From contig NZ_CP144375.1 of the NCBI RefSeq assembly GCF_043575855.1, positions 5,146,001-5,210,000 of the forward strand: a stretch of DNA of 64,000 nt, given 5' to 3'. Position numbers and translations under genes: made by a program. Below are positions 34,302-42,106 of this stretch, in pieces. Numbering within the stretch: the first letter of the stretch is position 1; each line of letters opens with the position of its first letter. Source of the stretch: Kutzneria buriramensis (GTDB lineage: Bacteria; Actinomycetota; Actinomycetes; Mycobacteriales; Pseudonocardiaceae). The notes beneath the pieces were generated by a model, which had not been told where the DNA came from, searched no databases, and worked only from the letters and a program-made list of their open reading frames with translations.

Positions 34302-35353
34302 GCCCGCACCTCCCGGCGCTTACGAATGATCAGGAACATCAGGTAGGGCGCGCCGAGCACGGCCGTGACGACGCCGACCGGCAGCTCGATGGGGAACGCC
34401 GTCCGCGCCACCAGATCCGAGACGCTGACCAGCAGCGCGCCGATGACCGCCGACGCCACCAGCGGCGGCCGGGCGGTGCCGGCGAGCCGCTGGGCGATCT
34501 GCGGCGTGGCCAGCGCGACGAAGAACACCGGGCCGGCGGCGGCCGTGGCGATCGCCGCGAGCATTACGGCGATGAGGATCAGCGCGAACCGGCTCAGCTC
34601 GACGCGGGCGCCCAGGTTGCGGACGGTGTCGTCGTCGAACTGGAGCGCGCCGAGCACATGCGCCCCGACCAACGCCAACGGCAGGAACACGGCGAGCGCG
34701 ACGGCCACCGGCACGAGGTCGGCCCAGCTGCGGGCGTCCAGGCTGCCGGTGATCCACACCAGCGCCTGCCCGGCCTGGCTGACGTCGCCGATGGTCAGCA
34801 GCCAGTACGTGAGGTTGAGCATGAACGCCTGCACGCCGATGCCGACCAGCACGAGTCGGTACCCGTCCACGCCCCGCCGCCAGGCCAGGACGTAGACCAG
34901 CGCGGCCGACACCAGGCCGCCGATCAGCGCCGCCACCGGCAGGCCGATCGCCCCGGCCACGCTGGCCACCCCACCGAAGCCGCTTGCCAGCACGATCACG
35001 CCGACCGCGCCGGCGGAGGCGCCCGGGGTGACGCCGAGGATGTCGGGGCTGGCCAACGGGTTCCGGGAGATCGCCTGCGTGATCGCGCCGGCGACACCGA
35101 ACGCGGCCCCGATCAGCAAGCCGGTCAGCGTCCGCGGCAGCCGCAGGTCGAAGACGATGTACTGCTCGGTCGCGTCGCCCGCACCGGCCAGCACCCGCAG
35201 CACGTCGCCGACGGACATCGGGAAGTCGCCGAGCCGGATGCTCAGCGCCACCGCGAAGACCGTCAACGCCAGCGCGACCAGCGGCACCACCAGCGGCCGC
35301 AGCCGGAACCGCAGGCCGACCGGGCCGATCCGCACCCCGTGCAGCGCCGTCAC
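34298..35353 (-). CDS. Iron-siderophore ABC transporter permease (FecD/FepG family)
   Basis: The 351-residue protein has about nine or ten membrane segments and the FecCD signature: LPRTLTGLLIGAAFGVAGAITQAISRNPLASPDILGVTPGASAG near residues 85-130. The coupling region sits in GPVFFVALATPQIAQRLAG. It forms a heterodimer with the other FecCD permease encoded directly upstream. Start and stop codons overlap those of both neighbours by four bases, so the three genes are translated as a coupled unit. Confidence 0.94.
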   Translation of the reverse strand: MTALHGVRIGPVGLRFRLRPLVVPLVALALTVFAVALSIRLGDFPMSVGDVLRVLAGAGDATEQYIVFDLRLPRTLTGLLIGAAFGVAGAITQAISRNPLASPDILGVTPGASAGAVGVIVLASGFGGVASVAGAIGLPVAALIGGLVSAALVYVLAWRRGVDGYRLVLVGIGVQAFMLNLTYWLLTIGDVSQAGQALVWITGSLDARSWADLVPVAVALAVFLPLALVGAHVLGALQFDDDTVRNLGARVELSRFALILIAVMLAAIATAAAGPVFFVALATPQIAQRLAGTARPPLVASAVIGALLVSVSDLVARTAFPIELPVGVVTAVLGAPYLMFLIIRKRREVRA

Positions 35354-36363
35354 AGCCGCACCAGCCGCTTCCGCCGGACGATGGCGACGAACACCGGCGC
35401 GCCGATCAACGCCAGCACGATGCCCACCTGGAGTTCACCCGGCCAGGCGATCACCCGGCCGATGATGTCCGCGACCAGCAGCAACACCGCGCCGATCAGC
35501 CCCGCGTACGGCAGCAGCCAGCGGTGGTCGGGGCCCGTGACGTACCGGGCGACGTGCGGCACCACCAGCCCGACGAAGCCGATCGGCCCGCACGCCGCGA
35601 CCGCGCCGCCGGTGAGCAGGGTGATCGCGACCAGGCCGAGCACCCGCGTCCGCAGCACGTGCTGGCCGATGGAGCGGGCCACGTCCTCCCCCAGCGACAG
35701 CGCGTTCAGCCCGGGCGCGTTGGCCAGCGCCAGCACCAGGCCCACCGCCAGGAACGGCAGCACCTGCCCGATGATCACGGGATCGCGGCCGGCGACCGCG
35801 CCGACCCGCCAGAACCGGAACGCCTCCAGGCTCTGCTGGTCGATCACGGCCATCGCCGAGATCAGGCCGACCATCAGCGCGCTGACCGCCGCCCCGGCCA
35901 GCGCCAGGGTCAGCGGCGTCGGCCCGCCGCGGCCGGCCGCGCCGAGCAGGAACACCAGGCCGGTGGTCAGCACCGCGCCGAGGAAGGCCAGCCAGACGTA
36001 GCCGTACAGGCTGGTCAGGCCGAACGCGAAGATGCCGACGACCACCGCGAACGCGGCGCCGCTGGTGACGCCGAGCAGGCCGGGGTCGGCCAGCGGGTTG
36101 CGGGTGTGGCCCTGGATCAGCGCGCCGGCGACGCCGAGCGCGGCCCCGGCCAGCAGCGCGAGTTCCGTCCGCGGAATACGCAGGGATCGGACGATGATGT
36201 CGTTCTCGGTGTCGGTGGGTGCGGTCAGTCCGTGCCAGACCGCGTCCAGCGCGATGGGCTTGGAGCCGATGGCGATGCTGGCGAGGCAGGCCAGCGCGGC
36301 CAGACCCAGCAGCACGAGGAGGCCGACGATGCGGCGACGGCGTCGCCGCGCGAGTGCGCCCAC
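35350..36363 (-). CDS. Iron-siderophore ABC transporter permease (FecC/FepD family)
   Basis: The 337-residue protein is the first gene of the importer operon. It has the FecCD signature IPRTELALLAGAALGVAGALIQGHTRNPLADPGLLGVTSGAA (about 60-105) and GPIGFVGLVVPHVARYVTG. A GGAGAGGAGGG ribosome-binding site precedes the GTG at 36361-36363. A near-perfect DtxR/IdeR palindrome ends 18 bp upstream, so the operon should be off in iron-rich cells. No siderophore-binding lipoprotein is encoded here; one from elsewhere must serve, or the operon has lost it. Confidence 0.94.
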   Translation of the reverse strand: MGALARRRRRRIVGLLVLLGLAALACLASIAIGSKPIALDAVWHGLTAPTDTENDIIVRSLRIPRTELALLAGAALGVAGALIQGHTRNPLADPGLLGVTSGAAFAVVVGIFAFGLTSLYGYVWLAFLGAVLTTGLVFLLGAAGRGGPTPLTLALAGAAVSALMVGLISAMAVIDQQSLEAFRFWRVGAVAGRDPVIIGQVLPFLAVGLVLALANAPGLNALSLGEDVARSIGQHVLRTRVLGLVAITLLTGGAVAACGPIGFVGLVVPHVARYVTGPDHRWLLPYAGLIGAVLLLVADIIGRVIAWPGELQVGIVLALIGAPVFVAIVRRKRLVRL

Positions 36364-36380
36364 CAGCCCTCCTCTCCGAC

Positions 36381-36399
36381 TTCGGTTAGCCTAACCGAA
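36381..36399. promoter_or_regulatory. DtxR/IdeR iron box
   Basis: TTCGGTTAGCCTAACCGAA is a 19-bp palindrome with perfect 9-bp arms. It differs from the consensus TTAGGTTAGCCTAACCTAA only at positions 3 and 17, symmetrically. It lies just upstream of the siderophore-permease operon, the expected position for iron-dependent repression by an IdeR/DmdR1-type protein. Confidence 0.9.
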
Positions 36400-36421
36400 C
36401 CCAATGGAGGGTCTGACGCAT

Positions 36422-36474
36422 GCGGGGAAGGACGCCTTCCCTGCGGTGAACGAGGGTAAGGCGTCCTTCCCTGC
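36422..36474. repeat. Inverted repeat with nested GGAAGGACGCCTTCC hairpin
   Basis: GCGGGGAAGGACGCCTT (36422-36438) pairs with AAGGCGTCCTTCCCTGC (36458-36474) at 16 of 17 positions. The left arm and following bases also form a smaller self-hairpin, GGGAAGG-ACG-CCTTCCC (36425-36441). Motifs of this type (GAAGGACGCCTTC) occur often between genes in some Pseudonocardiaceae, as far as I recall. Here it sits between the iron box and the lsr2 terminator. Confidence 0.75.
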
Positions 36475-36486
36475 ATCAAGAACGGC

Positions 36487-36516
36487 GAAGGGGCCGCCCC
36501 GGCGGGCGGCCCCTTC
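36487..36516. terminator. lsr2 terminator
   Basis: GAAGGGGCCGCC and GGCGGCCCCTTC form a perfect 12-bp stem with a 6-base loop, 15 bp downstream of the lsr2 stop on the minus strand. A short T-containing tail (GCCGTTCTTG) follows. Confidence 0.85.
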
Positions 36517-36530
36517 GGGCGGACCATCGG

Positions 36531-36881
36531 TCAGGCCTGCTGGTGGTAGGCGTCGAGCACCTCGGCCGGGATGCGACCCCGGTCGGACACCTTCATGCCC
36601 TGCTTGCGGGCCCATTCCCGGATCGCCTGGTTCTGCTCGCGGTCCGCGGCCGCCGGACGGGCCTTGCTCGGGCCGCTCGCGACGCGGCCGGGGCCGCGCT
36701 TGCGGCCGCCGGAGCGGCGGGCCGACGCGACGAATGACGCCAATCCGTCGCGCAACTTGCCGGCATTCTTTGCCGAAAGATCGATCTGGTAGGACACGCC
36801 GTCGAGTGCGAACTCGAGAGTCTCACTCGCCTCGGACCCGTCCAGATCGTCGATCAGGGCGACAGTGACCTTCTGCGCCAT
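36531..36881 (-). CDS. lsr2: Nucleoid-associated protein Lsr2
   Basis: The 116-residue protein is an actinobacterial H-NS analogue that silences AT-rich and foreign DNA. The N-terminal oligomerisation domain (MAQKVTVALIDDLDGSEASETLEFALDG) and the C-terminal DNA-binding domain with the AT-hook-like segment NQAIREWARKQGMKVSDRGRIP are both present. A basic linker (GGRKRGPGR) joins them. A perfect AGGAGG lies six bases before the ATG at 36879-36881. It follows lysS on the same strand, as in mycobacteria, but has its own promoter with an inverted repeat. Confidence 0.96.
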   Translation of the reverse strand: MAQKVTVALIDDLDGSEASETLEFALDGVSYQIDLSAKNAGKLRDGLASFVASARRSGGRKRGPGRVASGPSKARPAAADREQNQAIREWARKQGMKVSDRGRIPAEVLDAYHQQA

Positions 36882-36938
36882 GAGCGGCCTCCTACGCAAC
36901 GTGCGCCGCGGAAAGGGTCCATCGGCGGCTGCCCGGAA

Positions 36939-36985
36939 AATCTGTCTTGGGAACAGATTAGCGCATATCTATCGCGTTCCGTCAA
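36939..36985 (-). promoter_or_regulatory. lsr2 promoter with overlapping inverted repeat
   Basis: On the minus strand a TTGACG (36985-36980) is followed after 19 bp by TAATCT (36960-36955). AATCTGT-N7-ACAGATT (36939-36959) forms a 7-bp inverted repeat covering the -10 and start region. It could be an operator or an early-transcript hairpin. Confidence 0.5.
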
Positions 36986-37004
36986 TGGCAGCCGCCGAAT
37001 CACC

Positions 37005-38513
37005 TCATTCGGGTCGCACGAGTGGGAACAGGATCGTCTCCCGGATACCGAGACCGGTGAGCGCCATCAGCAGCCGATCGATGCCCATTCCGACACCACC
37101 GCTCGGTGGCATTCCGTACTCCAGCGAACGCAGAAAGTCCTCATCGACCGGCATCGCCTCGTCGTCGCCGGCCGCGGCCAGCCGCGCCTGGTCGGTCAAC
37201 CGCTGGCGCTCCACCACCGGATCGACCAACTCGGAGTAACCGGTGGCCAGCTCGAATCCGCGGACGTAGAGGTCCCACTTCTCGGCCAGTCCCGGCGTAT
37301 CGCGGTGCTCGCGGGTCAGCGGCGAGGTCTCCACCGGGAAATCGCGCACGAATGTCGGCGCGTGCAGGTGGTTGCCGATCAGATGCTCCCACAGTTCCTC
37401 CACGAGCTTTCCGTGGCCGAGCTTGGGATCGGTCTCCAGGCCGCGCTCGTCGGCGTGCTTGCGCAGCAGCTCGGCCGGGGTCTCCGGGGTGATCTCCGAG
37501 TCCAGCGCCTCGGACAGCGACCCGTACATGGTCAGCGCGGTCCACTCGCCGGACAGGTCGTACTCGCTGCCGTCGGCCAGGGTCACGACCTGGGTGCCGT
37601 GCACGGCCTGCGCGGCCTCCTGGATCAGCTGCCTGGTCAGCACGGCCATCGAGTCGTAAGTGCCATAAGCCTGGTAGAACTCGAGCATCGCGAACTCCGG
37701 CGAGTGCGAGGAGTCGGATCCCTCGTTCCGGAAGTTCCTGTTGATCTCGAAGACCTTCTCGATACCGCCGACCACACAGCGCTTCAGGTACAGTTCCGGC
37801 GCGATCCGCAGGAACAGGTCAATCCCGAGCGCGTTCGAGTGCGTGACGAACGGGCGCGCGGACGCGCCGCCCTGCAACGTTTGCAGCATCGGCGTCTCGA
37901 CTTCGAGGAAACCCCGGGCGTGGAACGAATCGCGCAGGGAACGCACAACGCCGGCGCGGGTGCGCACCGTCTCCATGGCCTGCGGCCGCAGGATCAGGTC
38001 GACGTAACGCTGCCGAATGCGCGTTTCCTCGGCCAGCTCCTTGTGCGCGACGGGCAGCGGGCGAACCGACTTGGCCGCCATCCGCCACTCGTCGGCCATC
38101 ACCGAGAGTTCGCCGCGACGCGAGGTGATGACCTCTCCGTGCACGAATACGTGATCGCCGAGGTCGACGGTCGCCTTCCACTCGGAAAGGGACTCCTCGC
38201 CGACCTGTGCGAGGCTCAGCATCGCCTGGAGTTCGGTTCCGTCGCCCTCACGCAACGTGGCGAAGCACAGCTTGCCGGTGTTCCGGATGAACATCACTCG
38301 GCCGGTGACGCCGACGATGTCGCCGGTCGCGGTGTCGGGCGCGAGATCCGTGTGGGATTCACGGACCTCGAGCAGCGAGTGGGTGCGCGGCAGCTCGACC
38401 GGATAGGGCGACACGCCCCGTTCCAGCATCCGCGCACGCTTCTCCCGGCGGATGCGGAGCTGCTCGGGAAGGTCGTCGTCCGTGGCGGAATGGGAAGGGG
38501 TCTGTTCGGTCAC
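37005..38513 (-). CDS. lysS: Lysyl-tRNA synthetase, class II
   Basis: The 502-residue enzyme charges tRNA-Lys. It has an N-terminal OB-fold anticodon-binding domain (about 60-175) and a class II core. Motif 1 is around GFLEVETPMLQ, motif 2 reads FEINRNFRNEGSDSSHSPEFAMLEFYQAY, and motif 3 is GVGMGIDRLLMALTGLGIRETILFP near the C-terminus. All signatures are intact. The GTG at 38511-38513 gives a typical short N-terminus. The gene is followed by lsr2 and is divergent from a methyltransferase gene. Confidence 0.97.
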   Translation of the reverse strand: MTEQTPSHSATDDDLPEQLRIRREKRARMLERGVSPYPVELPRTHSLLEVRESHTDLAPDTATGDIVGVTGRVMFIRNTGKLCFATLREGDGTELQAMLSLAQVGEESLSEWKATVDLGDHVFVHGEVITSRRGELSVMADEWRMAAKSVRPLPVAHKELAEETRIRQRYVDLILRPQAMETVRTRAGVVRSLRDSFHARGFLEVETPMLQTLQGGASARPFVTHSNALGIDLFLRIAPELYLKRCVVGGIEKVFEINRNFRNEGSDSSHSPEFAMLEFYQAYGTYDSMAVLTRQLIQEAAQAVHGTQVVTLADGSEYDLSGEWTALTMYGSLSEALDSEITPETPAELLRKHADERGLETDPKLGHGKLVEELWEHLIGNHLHAPTFVRDFPVETSPLTREHRDTPGLAEKWDLYVRGFELATGYSELVDPVVERQRLTDQARLAAAGDDEAMPVDEDFLRSLEYGMPPSGGVGMGIDRLLMALTGLGIRETILFPLVRPE

Positions 38514-38567
38514 GGCTCACAAGGTTACGTAGTCGCCGGCCGTGACCACTATCGGGATACTCGCGCC

Positions 38568-39335
38568 GTGACAAGTGACGAGATGATCGCAAAGAGGGCA
38601 TCGTCGTTCGGCCGCCGGGCGGCGGACTATGCGGAGCACCGGCCGGACTACCCGGCGGCGGCGGTGCGGTGGGCGCTGGAGCCGGTTCTCGCGGCCGCGC
38701 CGCGGGTGCTGGACCTGGCCGCCGGCACCGGAAAGCTGACGGCGGTGATCGCCTCGCTGGGCGTCGAGGTGGTGGCCGTCGAGCCGGACGACGCGATGCG
38801 GGCCGAGCTGTCGGCGCGGATGCCGGAGGTCCAGGCGCTGGCCGGGACCGCCGAGGACATCCCGCTGCCGGACGGCTCCGTCGACGCCGTGCTGGCCGGG
38901 CAGGCCATGCACTGGTTCGACCACACGCGTTCGATGCCGGAACTCGGCCGCGTGCTGCGGCCCGGCGGCGTGCTGGCCGGCGTCTGGAACGACGACGACG
39001 TGAGCGTGGACTGGGTCAGGAACCTGGACCGGCTGCACACCGCGACCAAGATCGAAACCGACAACGTGCCGAACAAGAAGGGCATCGACCTGCCGGTGGA
39101 GCTGGGGCCGTTCGGGCCGCTGGCACGGGCCGAGTTCAAACACAGCCAGCGGCGGACGGCGGAGTCGCTGGTGGCGACGGCCGAGACACATTCGCTGTTC
39201 CTGACCATGGACGAGCCGCTGCGGACGGAGACCCTGGACCGGATGCTGGCGTTCCTGAAGTCGAGGCCGGAGACCGCCGAGGGCGAGTTCGACTACCCGC
39301 TGCGGGTCGAGGTGCTCCGGACCATCCGCTCCTGA
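38568..39335 (+). CDS. Class I SAM-dependent methyltransferase
   Basis: The 255-residue protein has the UbiE/Tam-like layout: FGRRAADYAEHRPDYP at the N-terminus, SAM motif VLDLAAGTGKLTAVIA (about 45-60), acidic loop VAVEPDDAMRAEL, and motif IV VDAVLAGQAMHWFDHTRSMPELGRVLRPGG. The AMHWF string is frequent in small-molecule methyltransferases of this group. The substrate is unknown. The GTG at 38568 or ATG at 38583 can be the start. It is divergent from lysS (54-bp gap). Its last 43 bp overlap the end of the histidine-kinase remnant. Confidence 0.88.
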   Translation: MTSDEMIAKRASSFGRRAADYAEHRPDYPAAAVRWALEPVLAAAPRVLDLAAGTGKLTAVIASLGVEVVAVEPDDAMRAELSARMPEVQALAGTAEDIPLPDGSVDAVLAGQAMHWFDHTRSMPELGRVLRPGGVLAGVWNDDDVSVDWVRNLDRLHTATKIETDNVPNKKGIDLPVELGPFGPLARAEFKHSQRRTAESLVATAETHSLFLTMDEPLRTETLDRMLAFLKSRPETAEGEFDYPLRVEVLRTIRS

Positions 39336-39945
39336 AGGTCGCTCGGGCTCAGGGGCAGGCGCATCAGGATGTGAGCGCCGGTCGAGCTGGGGACGGCGCT
39401 GACCGTGCCGCCGTGTTGTTCGGCAATCTGACGGACTATCGCCAGCCCCAGGCCGGAGCCGGGCATGGCCCGCGCGGCCGGCGACCGGTAGAAGCGGTCG
39501 AAGACGCGTGACAGATCCTCGGGCGGGATACCCGGCCCGTGGTCCTGGACGCCGAGTTCGACGTGGCCGCCGGCGGTGCGGCGCAGCTCAACGAGGATCG
39601 CGCCGCCGGCGGGGCCCCACTTGACGGCGTTGTCGAGGAGGTTGGCGACGGCCCGGTGCATGGCGTCGGGATCCACCCGGGCCAGGCACGGTTCGAGGTC
39701 GAGCCGGAAGCCGATGCCTCGGGTCGTGACGGTGGCCAGCGCCATCGTGCGGTCGACGACCTGCTGGGTGAGCAGGTCGAGCCGGGTGTCCTCGGTGTGG
39801 GACTCGACGCTCGTGTAGCGGGCGAGGTCGATCAGGTCGTTGACCAGCGCCTTCAGCGCATGGGCCTGGGTGCGGGCGTCGCGCACGAGCTCGGGGGTGA
39901 GCGGGTCGGCGCTGCCGGCGATCTCGTCGGCCAGGTCGAGGTGCC
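39293..39945 (-). pseudogene. 5'-truncated sensor histidine kinase remnant
   Basis: Homology begins abruptly at HLDLADEIAGSADPLTPELV, in the dimerisation helices after the phosphorylated His box, right at the coaX stop. The retained part has the rest of the DHp domain (LKALVNDLIDLARYTSVE) and a full ATPase domain: N box DAMHRAVANLLDNAVKWG, G1 DHGPGIP, F box VFDRFY, and G2 GSGLGLAIVRQIAEQHGG. The sensor, HAMP and H box are missing. The reading frame upstream is coaX in another frame. No response regulator is adjacent. It looks like an MprB-type kinase cut by a deletion. Leftover expression of a kinase-dead ATPase fragment is conceivable. Confidence 0.82.
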
Positions 39946-40731
39946 TTAAAAAGACGGCTGGGAGACGTTGCGCTCGTAGACCAGGCGCAGGCCCAGCAGG
40001 GTGAGTTCCGGAACGTGATGCTCGATCGTCTCCGACTCCCCCACAACGAGCGGGGCCAGGCCGCCGGTGCCGATCACCGTGACCGGCCCGGCGCCGGACG
40101 CCGCCAGCTCGGCGGTGATCCGCCGGACCAGGCCGTCGACCTGGCCGGTGAAGCCGTAGAGGATGCCCGACTGGAGACACTCCACGGTGTTCTTGCCGAT
40201 CACCGACCGCGGCCGCACCAGCTCGACCTTGCGCAGCTGGGCGGCCCGGGCGGCGAGCGCGTCCACGGAGATCTCGATGCCGGGCGCGAAGGCCCCGCCG
40301 ATGAACTCGCCCTTGGCCGTGGACACGTCGATGTTGGTCGACGTGCCGAAGTCCACCACCACGCAGGCGGTGCCGAACAGGTGGTGCGCGGCCATGGTGT
40401 TGACCAGCCGGTCGCCGCCCACCTCACGCGGGTTGTCGACCAGCAGCGGCACTCCGGTGCGCACGCCCTGCTGCACGACGATGCGCGGCACGTCGCCGTA
40501 GTAGCGGCCGAGCATCACTCGCAGTTCACGCAGCACGGCCGGCACGGTGGACAACGCCGACACCCCGGTCACCTTGTCGGCGAGCGGGCCGAGCATGCCT
40601 CGCATGCCCAGCGCCAGCTCGTCGGCCGTCATCCGTGCGTCGGTCCGCATCCGCCAGTCGTGCACCAGCTCCTCGCCCCGGTACAGGCCCAGCGAGATGT
40701 TGGTGTTGCCGATGTCGACGCACAGCAGCAC
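39946..40731 (-). CDS. coaX: Type III pantothenate kinase
   Basis: The 261-residue enzyme phosphorylates pantothenate in CoA synthesis. It belongs to the acetate/sugar-kinase fold: N-terminal phosphate loop DIGNTNISLGLY, the central PREVGGDRLVN motif, CVVVDFGTSTNIDV (second phosphate/adenosine region) and VIGTGGLAPLV near the C-terminus. The GTG at 40729-40731 begins MLLCVDIGNTN. It is the last gene of the DUF2520-panC-panD-coaX operon, 6 bp after panD. Its TAA stop lies at the junction with the kinase remnant. Confidence 0.95.
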   Translation of the reverse strand: MLLCVDIGNTNISLGLYRGEELVHDWRMRTDARMTADELALGMRGMLGPLADKVTGVSALSTVPAVLRELRVMLGRYYGDVPRIVVQQGVRTGVPLLVDNPREVGGDRLVNTMAAHHLFGTACVVVDFGTSTNIDVSTAKGEFIGGAFAPGIEISVDALAARAAQLRKVELVRPRSVIGKNTVECLQSGILYGFTGQVDGLVRRITAELAASGAGPVTVIGTGGLAPLVVGESETIEHHVPELTLLGLRLVYERNVSQPSF

Positions 40732-40737
40732 GGGTGT

Positions 40738-41202
40738 CTACGCCTCCGCCTGGAGCAGCGCGTCCAGCCGCGCCGCGTCGGAGGTCTCGCCGCGCAGCTC
40801 CGCGCCGGAGGCCAGGCCCGAGTCGACCGGCGCGTGCGCCGGGTCGTCGCCCCGGTCCAGGATCTTGTTGTCGGCGTCGACGAACAGGACCTTCGGCCGG
40901 TAGGCGATGGACTCGATCTCGTCCATCACCCCGTACGAGATGAGGATGACCAGGTCCCCCGGGTGCACCAGGTGCGCGGCGGCGCCGTTGATGCCGATGA
41001 CGCCGCTGCCCCGCTCGCCGGGGATCACGTAGGTCTCCAGCCGCGCGCCGTTGGTCACGTCGACGATCGCCACCTGCTCGCCGGGCAGCAGGTCGGCGGC
41101 CTGCATCAGGTCCTCGTCGATGGTGACCGAGCCGACGTAGTTCAGGTCGGCCTGGGTGACCGTGGCTCTGTGGATCTTGGACTTCAGCATCGTGCGGAAC
41201 AT
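40738..41202 (-). CDS. panD: Aspartate 1-decarboxylase precursor
   Basis: The 154-residue proenzyme makes beta-alanine for pantothenate. It self-cleaves between Gly24 and Ser25 in YVGSVTIDEDLM to create the pyruvoyl cofactor. Lys9 (LKSKIHRATVT) and the NGAAAHL segment around residue 73 are active-site features. The C-terminus is longer than in E. coli (126 residues). This tail (about 125-154) is typical of actinobacteria; in M. tuberculosis the PanD C-terminus is the site of pyrazinoic-acid resistance changes. It lies 13 bp after panC. Confidence 0.96.
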   Translation of the reverse strand: MFRTMLKSKIHRATVTQADLNYVGSVTIDEDLMQAADLLPGEQVAIVDVTNGARLETYVIPGERGSGVIGINGAAAHLVHPGDLVILISYGVMDEIESIAYRPKVLFVDADNKILDRGDDPAHAPVDSGLASGAELRGETSDAARLDALLQAEA

Positions 41203-41215
41203 GTGCCCGCCCCCT

Positions 41216-42106
41216 CTACTGGTTCGCGACCACGGCGCCGAGCTGCACCGGGGCGTTGTCGATCAGCCGGGTGTTCCCGACCTTGGCGGCGACCAGCAGC
41301 CGCGCGTCGCCCGTCGCCGGCGCGGGGCCGAGGTCGGGGGCGCGCAGCTCCAGGTAGAACACGTCCACTCCGTCCTGGGACGCCAGCACGTCGCCGGCGG
41401 CCTTGAGCGCGGCCTCGGCGCCGTCGAAGGCGGCGTGCCGGCCGGCGGCCAGCGCGGCGGACAGCGCCACCGCGGCCTCCCGCTGCTCCGGGGACAGGTA
41501 GACGTTGCGCGAGGACAGGGCCAGGCCGTCGGCCTCCCTGATCGTCGGCACGCCCACGACCTGCACGTCGAACTGCAGCTCGCGGACCATCCGGCGGATC
41601 AGCTGGAGCTGCTGGTAGTCCTTCTCCCCGAAGAACGCCATATCCGGCCGGACGATGTTGAACAGCTTGGCCACGACGGTCAGCACGCCGGCGAAGTGGC
41701 CCTTGCGCACCGCGCCCTCCAGCTCGTCGCCGAGCGGGCCGGGCTGCACGGTGATCTGCGGCGGCTCCGGGTAGATGTCCTCGACGCCGGGCGTGAACAC
41801 CAGCTCCACGCCCTCGGCCCGGAGCTTGTCCAGGTCGGCCTCCAGCGGCCGCGGGTACCGGTCGATGTCCTCGTTCGCGCCGAACTGGAGCGGGTTCACG
41901 AAGATCGACACCACCACCACGGTGCCGGCCAGCCGCTTGGCCCGGCGCACCAGCTCCAGGTGGCCCTCGTGCAGCGCGCCCATGGTCGGCACCAGCACCA
42001 CCTTGCGGCCGGCGACGCGCAGCGCCCGGGTGATCCGGCCCAGCTTGTCCGGGCTGGTGTGCGCGGTCAGCTGCCCGGGCGCGTAGTCGGTCCGGGTCAG
42101 ATTCAT
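41216..42106 (-). CDS. panC: Pantoate-beta-alanine ligase (pantothenate synthetase)
   Basis: The 296-residue enzyme joins pantoate and beta-alanine using ATP. It shows the HIGH-like motif PTMGALHEGHLELVRRA, SIFVNPLQFGANEDIDRYPR, FFGEKDYQQLQLIRRMV (KMSKS-equivalent region follows) and GLALSSRNVYLSPEQR. The ATG overlaps the stop of the DUF2520 gene (ATGA, 42106-42103), so translation is coupled. The upstream continuation of the frame is antisense-like and not coding. Confidence 0.96.
   Translation of the reverse strand: MNLTRTDYAPGQLTAHTSPDKLGRITRALRVAGRKVVLVPTMGALHEGHLELVRRAKRLAGTVVVVSIFVNPLQFGANEDIDRYPRPLEADLDKLRAEGVELVFTPGVEDIYPEPPQITVQPGPLGDELEGAVRKGHFAGVLTVVAKLFNIVRPDMAFFGEKDYQQLQLIRRMVRELQFDVQVVGVPTIREADGLALSSRNVYLSPEQREAAVALSAALAAGRHAAFDGAEAALKAAGDVLASQDGVDVFYLELRAPDLGPAPATGDARLLVAAKVGNTRLIDNAPVQLGAVVANQ

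Noticed and set aside
39293..40180. Histidine kinase as an intact gene starting at 40180
   Set aside because: Residues before HLDLADE are the coaX sequence in another frame and contain no kinase or membrane features.
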